Assembly (NCBI RefSeq): GCF_003478445.1
Contig: NZ_QUET01000018.1
Location: 18,626 to 82,625, forward strand
Length of the DNA stretch: 64,000 bases
Direction: 5' to 3'
From: Roseburia sp. AM59-24XD
GTDB taxonomy: Bacteria > Bacillota > Clostridia > Lachnospirales > Lachnospiraceae
In this document: positions 53,993 to 63,884 of the stretch, piece by piece
How the letters are laid out: every line of letters begins with the position of its first letter
Numbering within the stretch: the stretch's first letter is position 1
Made by a program: the position numbers and the translations under genes
The notes under the pieces: generated by a model
The model's input: the letters and a program-made list of their open reading frames with translations, nothing else
Database searches by the model: none
Told to the model about the DNA's origin: nothing

Positions 53993-55839
53993 ATGAGTGA
54001 AAAAGAGTGTAGGACCGGAGGGGAGACGGCTCACAGGATGGGAGTAGGCAGCAGCATGCGATACACCATACGCACGATTTGGAATGCGGATAAAGGGTGT
54101 ATTCTTCTGTCCTTTTATAAGAACTGCACGGAAGAGGTATATATGTCCTTTTTCTTTATTTTGATGTTGCAGATGATTTATTCCTACATTGAAAATGGGA
54201 AGCCGTTCATGGGGCTGCTTCGTTTTGTGGCTCTGTTTTGTATGGGACATATCTGTATTCATCTGGCATCGGCATGGCATGCGTACTATATCCGCAAGAA
54301 GACACCGGGAGTATATGCGTACATATTCAATAAGGTGATTGACAAAGCTGTGCGCATTGAACTGACGAAGTATGAACAGCCGGATTTTTACGACAGGTTT
54401 GCGCGTGCACTCGATGAGTGTCTGACAAAGGCAATGGATGGTCTGAATGCACTGGCCTGGGCAACAGGCTGTGCCCTGTCTGCTGTGGCGGCAATGTTTC
54501 TGATCGCAAGGGTTGATCCGGTGATCCTGGTGTTTTCGCTGCCGTCGATCATTGCATCATTTATGTTCAGCTCGAGGATCAATACGCTTCAGTATGAGCT
54601 TCGAACACAGGAGACAAGGGACAAGCGCACCGCCGAGTATGTAAAGCGAGTGTTTTATGAGAAGAAATATGCAGGAGAGATAAGACTGTATGATATCCGA
54701 AAGGTATTGATGCGGGAGCATAAGGAAAGCTATGACAGCAGATATGAGCTTTATGTGACGATGTACCGCAGGATCCATATGCTCAGGCAGCTGCAGGAGC
54801 TGGTGATCTTTGTTCTGCCGATCCTTCTGGCATATATCTATGTCAGCGTCGTATTAAAGACGACAGGAGCGGCGAAGATTGGTCTGTATGTGGCAACACT
54901 GGGAAGTATTGATTATTTTGCATGGCGTGTCAAAACAGCGATCAGGAATTATATGGAGGCAGGCAGGAACTGTATGTATATGAATAATCTTCAGCAGTTT
55001 CTTGAGATGGATGAGGAAACTGTGGAGAGCGGAAAGCGCAAGGTGGATCAGCCGCTCGGTGACATTGTTTTTGATCATGTCAGTTTCCGGTATAACGGCA
55101 GCGACCATGAGACGATTCGCGATCTGAGTCTTCACATCCGCAAGGGAGAGAGGATTGCTCTTGTCGGAGAGAATGGTGCCGGCAAGACAACACTTGTAAA
55201 GCTTTTAATGGGACTTTATCCGATCAGCGGGGGAAAGCTCATGGTGGATGGCGTGGATATACGGGAATATGACAAGAGAGATTACCAGAGGCACTTTGGT
55301 GCCGTATTTCAGGATCTGCAGATATTTTCACTGCCGCTTTCCCATAATGTGCTGATGAAGGAACCGGAGAATGAGGAGGAGAGAGCGCTTGTCGTGGAAG
55401 CTCTTGAGAAAGCACAATTTGCAGACGTGCTTGAAAAGCTTCCGGACGGTATCGACAGTATGGTGACAAAGGAGTTTGATGATAAGGCTTTATCTGCTCA
55501 GGGGGACAGGCGCAGAAGATTGCGATCGCCCGTGTATTTGCCAAGAAGCCGGATATTGTGATCCTGGATGAACCGTCGAGTGCACTGGATCCGATCGCCG
55601 AGTTTAATATGTACAACAACATGCTGGAGGCTTCCGAGGGAAGGACGGTATTCTTTATTTCGCATCGTCTTTCCTCTGCGAGGATCGCAGACAGGATTTA
55701 TTTCCTGGAGCACGGAAGGATTGTGGAGCAGGGCAGCCATGATGAACTGATGCAGCTTGACGGGAAATATGCAGAGATGTTTCGGCTGCAGGCAAGGAAT
55801 TATAAGGACAGAGGGGAGGTATATGCATATGGATCATGA
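53993..55839 (+). pseudogene. ABC exporter half-transporter 1 (TMD-NBD), apparent frameshift
   Basis: A fused membrane and ATPase protein of about 615 residues after repair. Six helices lie in the first 320 residues (YMSFFFILMLQMIYSYIENG onward). The ATPase has Walker A GENGAGKTT, then VFQDLQIFSLPLSHNVLM. At about 55496 one base is lacking; adding it gives LSASGGQAQKIAIARVFAKK and ILDEPSSALDP, followed by FFISHRLSSARIADRI. There is no C39 peptidase domain, so any peptide leader must be cut by another enzyme. It overlaps the second half-transporter by 11 bases, so the two probably form a heterodimer. Confidence 0.78.
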
Positions 55840-57672
55840 AACCAATGCGAAGAACGATAAGATATCTTTACGTCGATTGATCTCCAATGTCGCATATATT
55901 ATGAAGTTTGCCGTAGAGATTGACCGGCGGGCAGTGATCACAGTGTTTATCGCATTTTTTGTCTGCTCTGTGACATATGCCGTATACAGTACGTTGTTTT
56001 TAAAGTATTTTATTCAGATCATGCAGCGTCAGGATGTGGATCTGGTGTGTTCCATTCTGTTTGTACTTTGCGGCGTTGCAATTCTTTTTATCAGCGCTGC
56101 CGTCGAGATTGGTGTTCAGAACTGGACGGATGTGCGCTTTCTGCGTGTCTCCGGTGATGTTCAGCGGAAGTTTATCCGGAAGGCAGCAGATATTGATCTG
56201 ATCTGCTATGACAATAAGAAATATTTTGATGATTTTGTGATCGCAGCATCCCAGTCGGAAGAGATGTTGACGCTGGGAGTGATCTCGACCGGATATATCA
56301 TTGGAAATGCGGCAGGAATATTGACGCTGGGAGCGCTTGTTCTTTCCGTCAATCCGGTGATCGCTGTGTTTCCGCTGGTGGGCTTTGTGGTGAATATCAT
56401 TACGCGCTTCAAGATCACAGAGTATGAATATAACTATGAGATGGAATACAAGCGCATCATGCGAAAAGCGGATTATTCCAAACGAGTATTTTATCAGCCG
56501 GAATATGCCAAGGAGATCAAGCTGTCGGATATCCGAATTCCGCTGAAGCTTCAGTTTAATGAGGCAGTGGAGGAGGTGACCGGGAAGGCACATGAGATTG
56601 GTGTGAAGATTGCCCTGTTATCGCTGGTGAACTGGATCGCGACATTTACGGTTATGTCCGACTTTGCGATACCGGTTTATCTGGGATATCTTGCGCTTGT
56701 CCGCAAAAGCATTGCGCTGGGCGACGTTGCGGCGATGAATAATGCGGAGGAAGGAATCCGTAATAATCTGGATGGCATGAATTATGCACTCGTCCGCTTT
56801 CAGAAGGTGGGACAGTTTGCGGAACGTTTTCGGCGGTTTGTGGATTATGAGATACAGATTGAGAATAAACAGGGAATCTTTCCGATGCCGCAGGAACACC
56901 AGACGTTGGAAGTGAAGCATATGTCGTTTCGGTATGATGGTGCGGACAGAGACACGCTGCATGACATTTCACTGACGATCAAACCGGGCGAGAAGGTGGC
57001 ATTTGTTGGTGAGAATGGTGCCGGCAAGACAACCCTCGTCAAGCTGCTGATGCATCTGTATGATGTGACGGATGGAAGCATTTGTTACGGCGGACACGAT
57101 ATACGTGAGTACGGCACCGGAGAATACAGAGAACGCATTGGTGCGGTTTTTCAGGATTACCAGATTTACGGTGCGACGCTGGCAGAGAATGTATTGATGG
57201 ACGAAGTGGAGGTTGGTGACAGGGAGCGCATTCTTGAAGCTTTGAAGCAGGCTGATTTTGAAAAGAGGCTTTTACGTCTTCCGGATGGTCTGGATACCAA
57301 TATGACAAGAGAGTTCAGAGAGGACGGCACAATGCTTTCCGGTGGTGAAGCACAGAAGGTGCGATCGCCAGGATGTTTGTACGGACGGGGAAGCAGTTTC
57401 TTGCGATTCTTGATGAGCCGTCTAGTGCGTTGGATCCACTGGCGGAATATCAATTAAATACCAATATGATGAAGAATGCCGGAGATGCTGCGGTGATCTT
57501 TATTTCTCACCGTTTATCCACAACAAGGGATGCGGATCGGATTTATATGTTTGAGAATGGAAGGATCATTGAACAGGGAAGTCATCAGGAATTGATGAGG
57601 CTTGGCGGGAAATATGCGGCGATGTTTGAAAAGCAGGCATATTATTATCAGGATGAGATTGCTGCATGCTGA
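55829..57672 (+). pseudogene. ABC exporter half-transporter 2 (TMD-NBD), apparent frameshift
   Basis: Partner of the preceding gene, about 614 residues after repair. ATG 55829 sits eight bases after GAGGGGAGGT. Six helices (RAVITVFIAFFVCSVTYAVY onward) precede the ATPase with GENGAGKTT, VFQDYQIYGATLAENVLM and MLSGGEAQKV. Near 57362 one G is lacking; adding it gives AIARMFVRTGKQFLAILDEP and SSALDPLAEYQLN, then FISHRLSTTRDADRI. Like its partner it has no peptidase domain. Substrate is unknown; small peptides or lipids are typical for such pairs. Confidence 0.78.
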
Positions 57673-57804
57673 TGTCTGTTCTGATGCTATCATTATTTTG
57701 ATACAGTACTTTTCCTGAATGAGACCGCTGCAGGCTGCTGCCCGTGCACTCAGGGAAATATATATGACAGATCTATGACAGCCGACATGGAGGTGAGACA
57801 GTAT

Positions 57805-58196
57805 ATGAGTAAGGAAGATGAAATATTTAAAAATGTTTTTTCCTATATAGAGACAATCTGACAGAGAAGCTGACCGTTGAGGAGATTGCAAAGCATGTCT
57901 ACTTGTCTCCGACCTATCTGCAGTCTGTATTTAAGGAGAATTATGGCGTTCCTCTGGCGGAGTATGTCAGACGACAGAAGCTTCAAAAAGCCAGGGAACT
58001 GCTGTACAATACGCAGAAAAGGATCAGCGATATCGCATATGACTGTGGCTTTGAGCATGAATCGTCTTTTATCCGTTCCTTCAAACGGGAGTTTGGGATG
58101 ACGCCGGGGGAGGCGAGAAGAAGGGCGCTGCAGGAACAGTGCAGTCTGAGAACGGACCGGAACGGTTTCAGTGACCGGACAACGCACGATACATAG
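57805..58196 (+). pseudogene. Small AraC-type DNA-binding protein, apparent frameshift
   Basis: ATG 57805 after GGAGGTGA starts SKEDEIFKNVFSYIE, then meets a stop at 57859. One added G near 57853 restores DNLTEKLTVEEIAKHVYLSP, TYLQSVFKENYG and ISDIAYDCGFEHESSFIRSF, a complete double helix-turn-helix. The repaired protein of about 130 residues is a stand-alone AraC DNA-binding domain without sensor, as in MarA or SoxS. It follows the ABC exporter pair and may regulate it. Confidence 0.7.
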
Positions 58197-58216
58197 TGGA
58201 ATCCTCAGAAGGATAT

Positions 58217-58275
58217 AAAAGGGCAAAACCGTTGTGTCCCTGCTTTTCGCTACATTAAGAGAATTTTTCGATATC
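58217..58275. repeat. Degenerate relative of the intergenic hairpin repeat
   Basis: AAAAGGGCAAAACCGTTG plus an A/T-rich tail (TTAAGAGAATTTTTCGATAT) resembles 22347-22395. By-eye call. Confidence 0.35.
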
Positions 58276-58280
58276 ATAAA

Positions 58281-58319
58281 ACAGACAGGGCAGCTTGATG
58301 TGTAAGCTGCCCTGTCTGT
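58281..58319. terminator. Strong bidirectional terminator
   Basis: A perfect 16-bp stem, ACAGACAGGGCAGCTT with AAGCTGCCCTGTCTGT, around GATGTGT, between convergent genes. Confidence 0.88.
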
Positions 58320-58342
58320 CATTATATGAAATGAATAAGGTT

Positions 58343-59161
58343 TTACTTTTTGGATTTGCTGTCATTATAGATGGTAAAGCCGGAAGCGATGGTCTTGCTC
58401 CATTTACCGAAAGAGGAGGTGCCATTGGAACGTTTGCTGACGATTGCGTTATCGATCAGCAGTCCCTTGGAGGTTGCGTGAATACGCCATTTTGTTCCAC
58501 ATCCGTTGTATTTGCGGATGATTGGTTTTCCCTTCTTATTTGTGTAGCTGTCGCGGTGTTTCTTAAGCTCGCCCTTTTTATAAACGCCGAGCTCCACCAG
58601 ACGGTTTGCAACCTGTGTCATGTTAGAGAACTCTCCGAAATAAAGAGCGACATGACCGCCGCCGCGACCGTAGGTCAGGACATCGCCGAGTTCAAGCTTC
58701 TTAAGGCTTGTCCCCTTGTTGTGACGTTTGATGGTTGTCGTTGTCTTGGAGGTTTTCCAGTCGTAGGTGTTCGTTTCCTCATTCAACGTACCGGAGGTGT
58801 AAGAAATCTTTACACGGTATGCGGACCAGTCGTAAGAGGTTGGAACACTTTTCTTTCCTTTATGAACACGGATGTTTTTACTGATGGTTTTGATGCCGGC
58901 AATAGAGCTTTCCTTGGAGGAAACCGTTTCTAAGGATTCCAGAGCCTTTTCTACATATGTATTACAAACGTACCGGTTTCTTCCGACACCATAGGATTTG
59001 CCGAGAAATCCCTTTGAAATTGACCGTTGATAACGATCTAAAGAAATCTGCTGTTTAAATGTGGTATTTGCGGCGTCTACAGAAGTAGAACAAAGCTGAG
59101 AAGCAAAAATACCAACGGATAAAGCTAATGTTACAAAAGTTCTTGCTAATTTATGTTTCAT
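58343..59161 (-). CDS. Secreted NlpC/P60-like cysteine hydrolase candidate
   Basis: A 272-residue protein with a clear signal peptide (KHKLARTFVTLALSVGIFAS ending near VDA). The mature part shows a Cys in RYVCNTYVEKALESLETV and, later, LELGDVLTYGRGGGHVALYF, the GDxxxY...HVALY pattern of NlpC/P60-type peptidoglycan hydrolases. If so it trims cell-wall peptides outside the cell. About 60 residues with many Thr and Lys lie between the two motifs, longer than usual. GGAG precedes the ATG at 59161. The family call is tentative. Confidence 0.65.
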   Translation of the reverse strand: MKHKLARTFVTLALSVGIFASQLCSTSVDAANTTFKQQISLDRYQRSISKGFLGKSYGVGRNRYVCNTYVEKALESLETVSSKESSIAGIKTISKNIRVHKGKKSVPTSYDWSAYRVKISYTSGTLNEETNTYDWKTSKTTTTIKRHNKGTSLKKLELGDVLTYGRGGGHVALYFGEFSNMTQVANRLVELGVYKKGELKKHRDSYTNKKGKPIIRKYNGCGTKWRIHATSKGLLIDNAIVSKRSNGTSSFGKWSKTIASGFTIYNDSKSKK

Positions 59162-59299
59162 GATTAACTCCAAATATTACAAAAGTTTTACACTAAATGT
59201 TAACTACAGTTCATGATTATACAACAAATTGTGCAAAAACACAAGAAAAAATTACAGAAATGTTAAGAAAATGTCAAAGTGCATAAATGTAAAAAATAC

Positions 59300-59342
59300 T
59301 TGCATTTCAAAAGATACTGTGCTAGTATATTTAGTGTACTAG
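59300..59342 (+). promoter_or_regulatory. Promoter and palindromic operator of the GntR-ABC operon
   Basis: TTGCAT, 17 bp, TAGTAT (59323-59328). The palindrome CTAGTA-N9-TACTAG (59322-59342) covers the -10 box and the start of transcription, the expected site for autorepression by the YtrA-type regulator encoded next. Confidence 0.65.
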
Positions 59343-59388
59343 TTGAGTTAATACAGATAGAACACAGTGGTGAACAGGGGGTGAAATT

Positions 59389-59748
59389 GTGATACAACTG
59401 AACTACCGTGATGCAAGACCGATTTATGAGCAGGTGAAGGACGGGTTCCGGCATCTTATCATACAGGGAGTTATGGAAAAGGATGAGAAGCTTCCTTCGG
59501 TGCGTGAGCTTGCAACATCCCTGACGATCAATCCGAATACAATTCAGAGGGCATACAGAGAACTGGAGCAGGAAGGGTATGTGTATACCATTCCTGGAAG
59601 GGGGAGCTTCGTGGCAGGTGTGCCGGAGATGGATGGCAGGCGAAAGAACGAATTATTGGATTCCTTTGATAAAACAGTGAAGGAACTATTGTTTCTGGGA
59701 ATGAGCCCGGAGGAACTCGCAGAACGGATTCGTACAGCTTCAAAATGA
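59389..59748 (+). CDS. GntR-family regulator, YtrA type
   Basis: A 119-residue repressor with an N-terminal winged helix (PIYEQVKDGFRHLIIQGVME, KLPSVRELATSLTINPNTIQ, RAYRELEQEGYVYTIPGRGS) and only a short C-terminal helix pair, the YtrA subfamily build. These repressors usually sit in front of ABC transporter genes and respond to cell-wall stress. The start is GTG 59389 after GGGGGTGA. The ABC genes follow directly. Confidence 0.92.
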   Translation: MIQLNYRDARPIYEQVKDGFRHLIIQGVMEKDEKLPSVRELATSLTINPNTIQRAYRELEQEGYVYTIPGRGSFVAGVPEMDGRRKNELLDSFDKTVKELLFLGMSPEELAERIRTASK

Positions 59749-59767
59749 AAGAATGGAGGGGATTAAA

Positions 59768-60670
59768 GTGATTCAGGGAAAGGATATATGTAAAAAGTTC
59801 GGGGACTTTCAGGCGCTCGATCGTGCAAGCTTTCATGTGCCGAAAGGAGCAGTTTACGGTCTGGTGGGGCCAAACGGAGCCGGAAAGTCTACGATACTGC
59901 GCCATGTGACGGGAATATTCCGGCAGGACAGCGGAGAGCTTCTTATTGATGGGGAGCCGGTTTTCGAGAATCCGGAAGCGAAGCGCAAGCTTACGTTTAT
60001 ACCGGATGATGTATTTTATTTCCGGCAGGCGAATCTGAAGGAAATGAAGAAGTATTATGAGGGGATTTATCCGACGTTTGATGCAGCGCTCTTTGACAAG
60101 CTCATGGACTGCTTTCCGGCAGTGGACCGGAAGCGCAACATACGCAGGATGTCAAAGGGAATGCAGAAGCAGGCGGCATTTTTGCTGGCGATCAGCTGTA
60201 AACCGGAGCTTATGGTGCTTGATGAGCCGGTGGACGGTCTTGATCCGGTAATGCGCCGTCAAATCTGGAACATACTGTTAAATGCAGTCAGTGAGGAGAA
60301 TATGACCGTGCTTGTTTCTTCGCACAATCTGCGTGAGCTGGAGGATGTCTGTGACCATGTCGGTATCATGCATCATGGAAAGGTGATCTTAGAGCGTTCG
60401 TTAAGTGATCTGCAGGAAAGTGTGACTAAGCTGCAGCTGGCATTTGAGGGGGATGAGGTGCCGGATATCACGGGACGTTTTGAAGTGATGAATGATACAC
60501 AGCTTGGTAAGGTACACACCATGATCGTGAAAGGAGATCAGAGAGAATTGGCGGATTATCTTGCAACCTTCCATCCGCTGGTTATGGATATGCTGCCGCT
60601 TTCGCTGGAGGAAATCTTTATTTATGAACTGGGAGGAGAGAATTATGAAGTCAAAGACATCATTATTTAA
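59768..60670 (+). CDS. ABC transporter ATPase of the GntR operon
   Basis: ATP-binding subunit of 300 residues. Motifs: Walker A GPNGAGKST, FIPDDVFYFRQANLKEMKKY, a degenerate signature MSKGMQKQAAFLLAI (SKG instead of SGG, common in the YtrB branch), Walker B MVLDEPVDGLDP and switch His in VSSHNLRELED. The GTG at 59768 is chosen because GGAGGGG lies six bases upstream; ATG 59753 is an alternative. It overlaps the permease by 26 bases. Confidence 0.9.
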   Translation: MIQGKDICKKFGDFQALDRASFHVPKGAVYGLVGPNGAGKSTILRHVTGIFRQDSGELLIDGEPVFENPEAKRKLTFIPDDVFYFRQANLKEMKKYYEGIYPTFDAALFDKLMDCFPAVDRKRNIRRMSKGMQKQAAFLLAISCKPELMVLDEPVDGLDPVMRRQIWNILLNAVSEENMTVLVSSHNLRELEDVCDHVGIMHHGKVILERSLSDLQESVTKLQLAFEGDEVPDITGRFEVMNDTQLGKVHTMIVKGDQRELADYLATFHPLVMDMLPLSLEEIFIYELGGENYEVKDIII

Positions 60671-62558
60671 TAAGACGATATTCCGGAAGGATATCACAAG
60701 ATTCTGGCCGTTATGGGCACTTCAGCTTGTAGCAGGTCTTCTGGTACTCATTGCACCGATGATGTCTGAGCTTTCCTATATGAGCTCGATTCATGCCGGA
60801 ACGGATGAGAAAATGTCTTTTATGGTGACACTGATTAAAAACAGCTGTCTTTCTCCGTATACGATGAGCGCCGGTATTGTTGTTGCTGTCTGCGTATTTT
60901 TGTATCTGACGAGAGAGCGGGACGCATATACGATCCATTCATTTCCGTTTACAAGAACGACTCTGTTTGTGAGTCATTATCTTGCAGGTCTGGTAATCCT
61001 GCTCGTACCGCCGGTTATCATTGAGCTTCTGCTTGCGCTGATCGCACAGTTTCATGGGTTGAATGTGATTTTTGTTGTAATGATCTTTCTGCTCGAGTGG
61101 CTGATCCAGACCTTCTTTTTCTACAGTCTGGCATGTGCTGTTGTCATGCTGACAGGCAATCCGTTTATGAGCCTTGTGATCTATGCTGTGTTGAATTTTC
61201 TGGCGGCAGGAGTGCATATGCTGTATTCGAGCCTGGCAGAGCTGTTTGTCTACGGCAATCAGGTCGGCAGTTACGGATATATGAACGGAGAAACCGTGAA
61301 GGTTCTGACACCGGTCTATAATTTTCTGAGGAATATATGCAATAATAATCCTGCAGTATACCGCATTCTGCAAGATGACACCAGGGTGATCAATTACAAA
61401 GAAATGCTTCAATTGGTTGGTTCCACGGCATATTACATTCTTCCGGCAATTCTGTTTGTTGTGGCTGCACTGATGCTTTACCGTGCGCGTAAGCTGGAAT
61501 CGGCGGGGGATATGGTTGCATTTAACTGGGGAAGACCGGTCTTTCGTGTGGTATTTGTGTTCTGCACCAGCCTTTTGTTTGCGCTTGCGGTCTATGAGCT
61601 GTGCTTTGGCACTACAATCAGCAGTTATGCATATGGCAGGATCTTTCGAATCATCCTGGTGCTTGTGGGGGTTGGAACCGTATTGTTCTATCTGCTCAGC
61701 AATATGATCCTCGATAGGACCTTCTTTATATGGAGGAAAACATCTTACTGGCGGATGGCATTATTTGCTGTTCTGATGATGCTTGGTCTGGTTGGAGTCA
61801 GAGACGGACAGATAGGAACAAAAATTCCTGCAAGAAACAACATTACCGAAGTGGATGTCCGGATCCAGTTTGGAGACGAGGATTATTTTTATCAGAAAGC
61901 GTTTCTTTCATTGAAAGATGCTAAGGGGATTGATGAAATTTATAAGCAGAACAAGGCAATCCTGAAATATGGACGTAATCTGGATAACAACAGCGATGAC
62001 GAGACGAGGGATACGATAGAGATTACATATCATTTCAAAGGGGGAAAACGAAAATGTATCTATCCGGTAGAGTCGGGAGAAGCCGTTGTAAATAAACTGG
62101 AAAAATATCTGGAAAACAGAGATGATATGTGTGAGATGATTTATGGAGAAAAGTATAAAGAGCACATTCAGAGAAAAATGTATGTGGAAGAGAGATATAC
62201 GGATCCGATTGAAATTGATGAGGAAGGAAATGAGGAGGAACCTTGGGGATCAGGTGTACTTCATTGCTGGTCGTGGGATAAATCGAATAAAAAACAGCAG
62301 GAGATCCGTGATGCGTTGTATGAGGCTGTATGTAAAGATATTGAAGCCGGACGATGCGATACGCTTCATATGAAATCGGTCAACTGTTTTTATGTTGGTG
62401 TTGTCAATCAGGACAATGATACAGAGCAGGTGGTACAGATTACGGAAAAATGCAGCGAGACGCTGAAGGTGTTGGAAAAGCTTGGTCACGTCAACTATTA
62501 TGAAGGACAATGGGAAATGTCCTCCGGTGTCGTCGGGGGAGAAGGAATCGACAAATAG
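60645..62558 (+). CDS. ABC-2 type permease with large extracytoplasmic C-terminal domain
   Basis: A 637-residue membrane protein, partner of the ATPase at 59768. The first 385 residues hold ten or so hydrophobic helices (FWPLWALQLVAGLLVLIAPM; FAVLMMLGLVGVRDGQ is the last). Residues about 395-637 form a soluble, acidic domain (EVDVRIQFGDEDYFYQKAFL ... QVVQITEKCSETLKVLEKLG), probably outside the cell, with no family I recognise. YtrA-associated permeases usually lack such a tail. GGAGGAGAG precedes ATG 60645. Confidence 0.85.
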   Translation: MKSKTSLFNKTIFRKDITRFWPLWALQLVAGLLVLIAPMMSELSYMSSIHAGTDEKMSFMVTLIKNSCLSPYTMSAGIVVAVCVFLYLTRERDAYTIHSFPFTRTTLFVSHYLAGLVILLVPPVIIELLLALIAQFHGLNVIFVVMIFLLEWLIQTFFFYSLACAVVMLTGNPFMSLVIYAVLNFLAAGVHMLYSSLAELFVYGNQVGSYGYMNGETVKVLTPVYNFLRNICNNNPAVYRILQDDTRVINYKEMLQLVGSTAYYILPAILFVVAALMLYRARKLESAGDMVAFNWGRPVFRVVFVFCTSLLFALAVYELCFGTTISSYAYGRIFRIILVLVGVGTVLFYLLSNMILDRTFFIWRKTSYWRMALFAVLMMLGLVGVRDGQIGTKIPARNNITEVDVRIQFGDEDYFYQKAFLSLKDAKGIDEIYKQNKAILKYGRNLDNNSDDETRDTIEITYHFKGGKRKCIYPVESGEAVVNKLEKYLENRDDMCEMIYGEKYKEHIQRKMYVEERYTDPIEIDEEGNEEEPWGSGVLHCWSWDKSNKKQQEIRDALYEAVCKDIEAGRCDTLHMKSVNCFYVGVVNQDNDTEQVVQITEKCSETLKVLEKLGHVNYYEGQWEMSSGVVGGEGIDK

Positions 62559-62600
62559 CCGGTTAAGGGGAAATAAATTCAAGTGAAGACGTAGTCAGAA

Positions 62601-62636
62601 ACAGGGAACTGTGTTACAATAGGACACAGTTCCCTG
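62601..62636 (+). terminator. Terminator after the GntR-ABC operon
   Basis: ACAGGGAACTGTGT pairs perfectly with ACACAGTTCCCTGT around TACAATAGG. Confidence 0.8.
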
Positions 62637-62687
62637 TCTGCGGTTTTGCCCTTGGGAGAAAAGAAAATGCCAAAACATAGTTAAAAA

Positions 62688-62740
62688 CCAATGAGAATTG
62701 CGAAGCAATTCTTGGAGGGCAAAACGCTGGTTTTGCCCTT
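62688..62740. repeat. Intergenic double-hairpin repeat, copy 3
   Basis: From GAGAATTGCGAAGC to GGTTTTGCCCTT it is identical to the copies at 35674 and 35765. A partial tail copy (CGGTTTTGCCCTTGGGAG) lies just before it at 62641-62658. Confidence 0.85.
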
Positions 62741-62769
62741 GGGAGAGGGAGGAAAGGTGAGGTGATTTG

Positions 62770-63884
62770 ATGGCTACATTTCAGGTAGAATTAAAACGGG
62801 TTGTGGATGACAGCTATCCGATCGAGATCGGATTTGATCTGATGGATCAGCTTGTTGAGGATATGAAGAATGGCTTGTTAGGCGGCAGAAAAAAGCTCGC
62901 AGTGATCACGGACAGTGAAGTGGAGAAGCTTTATGCAGAGCCGATCGCGCGCAAGCTTGAAGATAATGGATTTATTGTGAATGTATTTACCTTCCGGCAG
63001 GGGAGAAGAGTAAGACGCGTCAGACAAAGGAAATCATAGAGGATGCGATGCTTGCGAAGGAGTATCGCAGAGACTGCGGGATCATCGCTGTGGGCGGAGG
63101 TGTTGTAACGGATCTTGCAGGCTTTATTGCAGGCACCTATGGAAGAGGTGTGCCGTTTGTCAATTATGCGACGACGCTGCTTGCGGCAGCAGATGCTTCT
63201 GTCGGCGGCAAGACAGCGGTTGATACGCCGCTTGCTACGAATCTGATCGGTCTGTTTAATCAGCCGCAGAAGGTATATCTGGATATTGCTACCTGGAAGA
63301 CGCTGCCGGCAAGACAGCTTTCCAGCGGAATGGCAGAGACGATCAAGCATGCATGTCTGGCTGAGAAAGGCGTGTTCTTTGATTTCCTGGAGGAGAACAT
63401 GGAGGGGCTTCTTGCACTGAATCCGGCACTCTGCGAACATATGGCAGAACAGAACTGCAGCATCAAATATCATGTTGTTATGAAGGATGAACGCGAGAGC
63501 GGTCTGAGAGAAGTCCTGAATCTGGGACACACAGTCGGACGTGCGATTGAGACGGTCAGTGATTACAGACTTCTTCACGGAGAGGCTGTTTCCATCGGAC
63601 TGGTAGCACAGCTTCATCTGGCATGCCGTCTCGGATATGTGACAAAGGAGCAGGCGGATCGTGTGACTGCACTGCTTGAGAGAGCGGGACTGCCGGTTCA
63701 GATCCCGGATTATATTGACAGAGAGGCTCTCGTTCGCAAGCTGTACACCGACAAGAAGGTCAAGAACGGACAACTTCGTTTCGTGGTTCAGAAGGGGATC
63801 GGAGATATTGTGGAATTCGAGGGGGGCAGCTTTGCAACACCGGTAACGGAGGAGACCGCCCGCGAGATCATTATGGATTTATAA
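62770..63884 (+). pseudogene. aroB: 3-dehydroquinate synthase, apparent frameshift
   Basis: Second step of the shikimate pathway: DAHP to 3-dehydroquinate, using NAD and a divalent metal. It starts ATFQVELKRVVDDSYPIEIG (ATG 62770, GGTGAGGTGA upstream). After FIVNVFTF near 62993 one T is lacking; adding it gives PAGEKSKTRQTKEIIEDAML, the normal AroB motif. Then come AVGGGVVTDLAGFIAGTYGR, LLAAADASVGGKTAVDTPLA, NLIGLFNQPQKV and metal ligands in MAETIKHACL and LNLGHTVGRAIE. The repaired length of about 371 residues is normal. This essential-pathway gene is more likely misread than dead. Confidence 0.9.
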
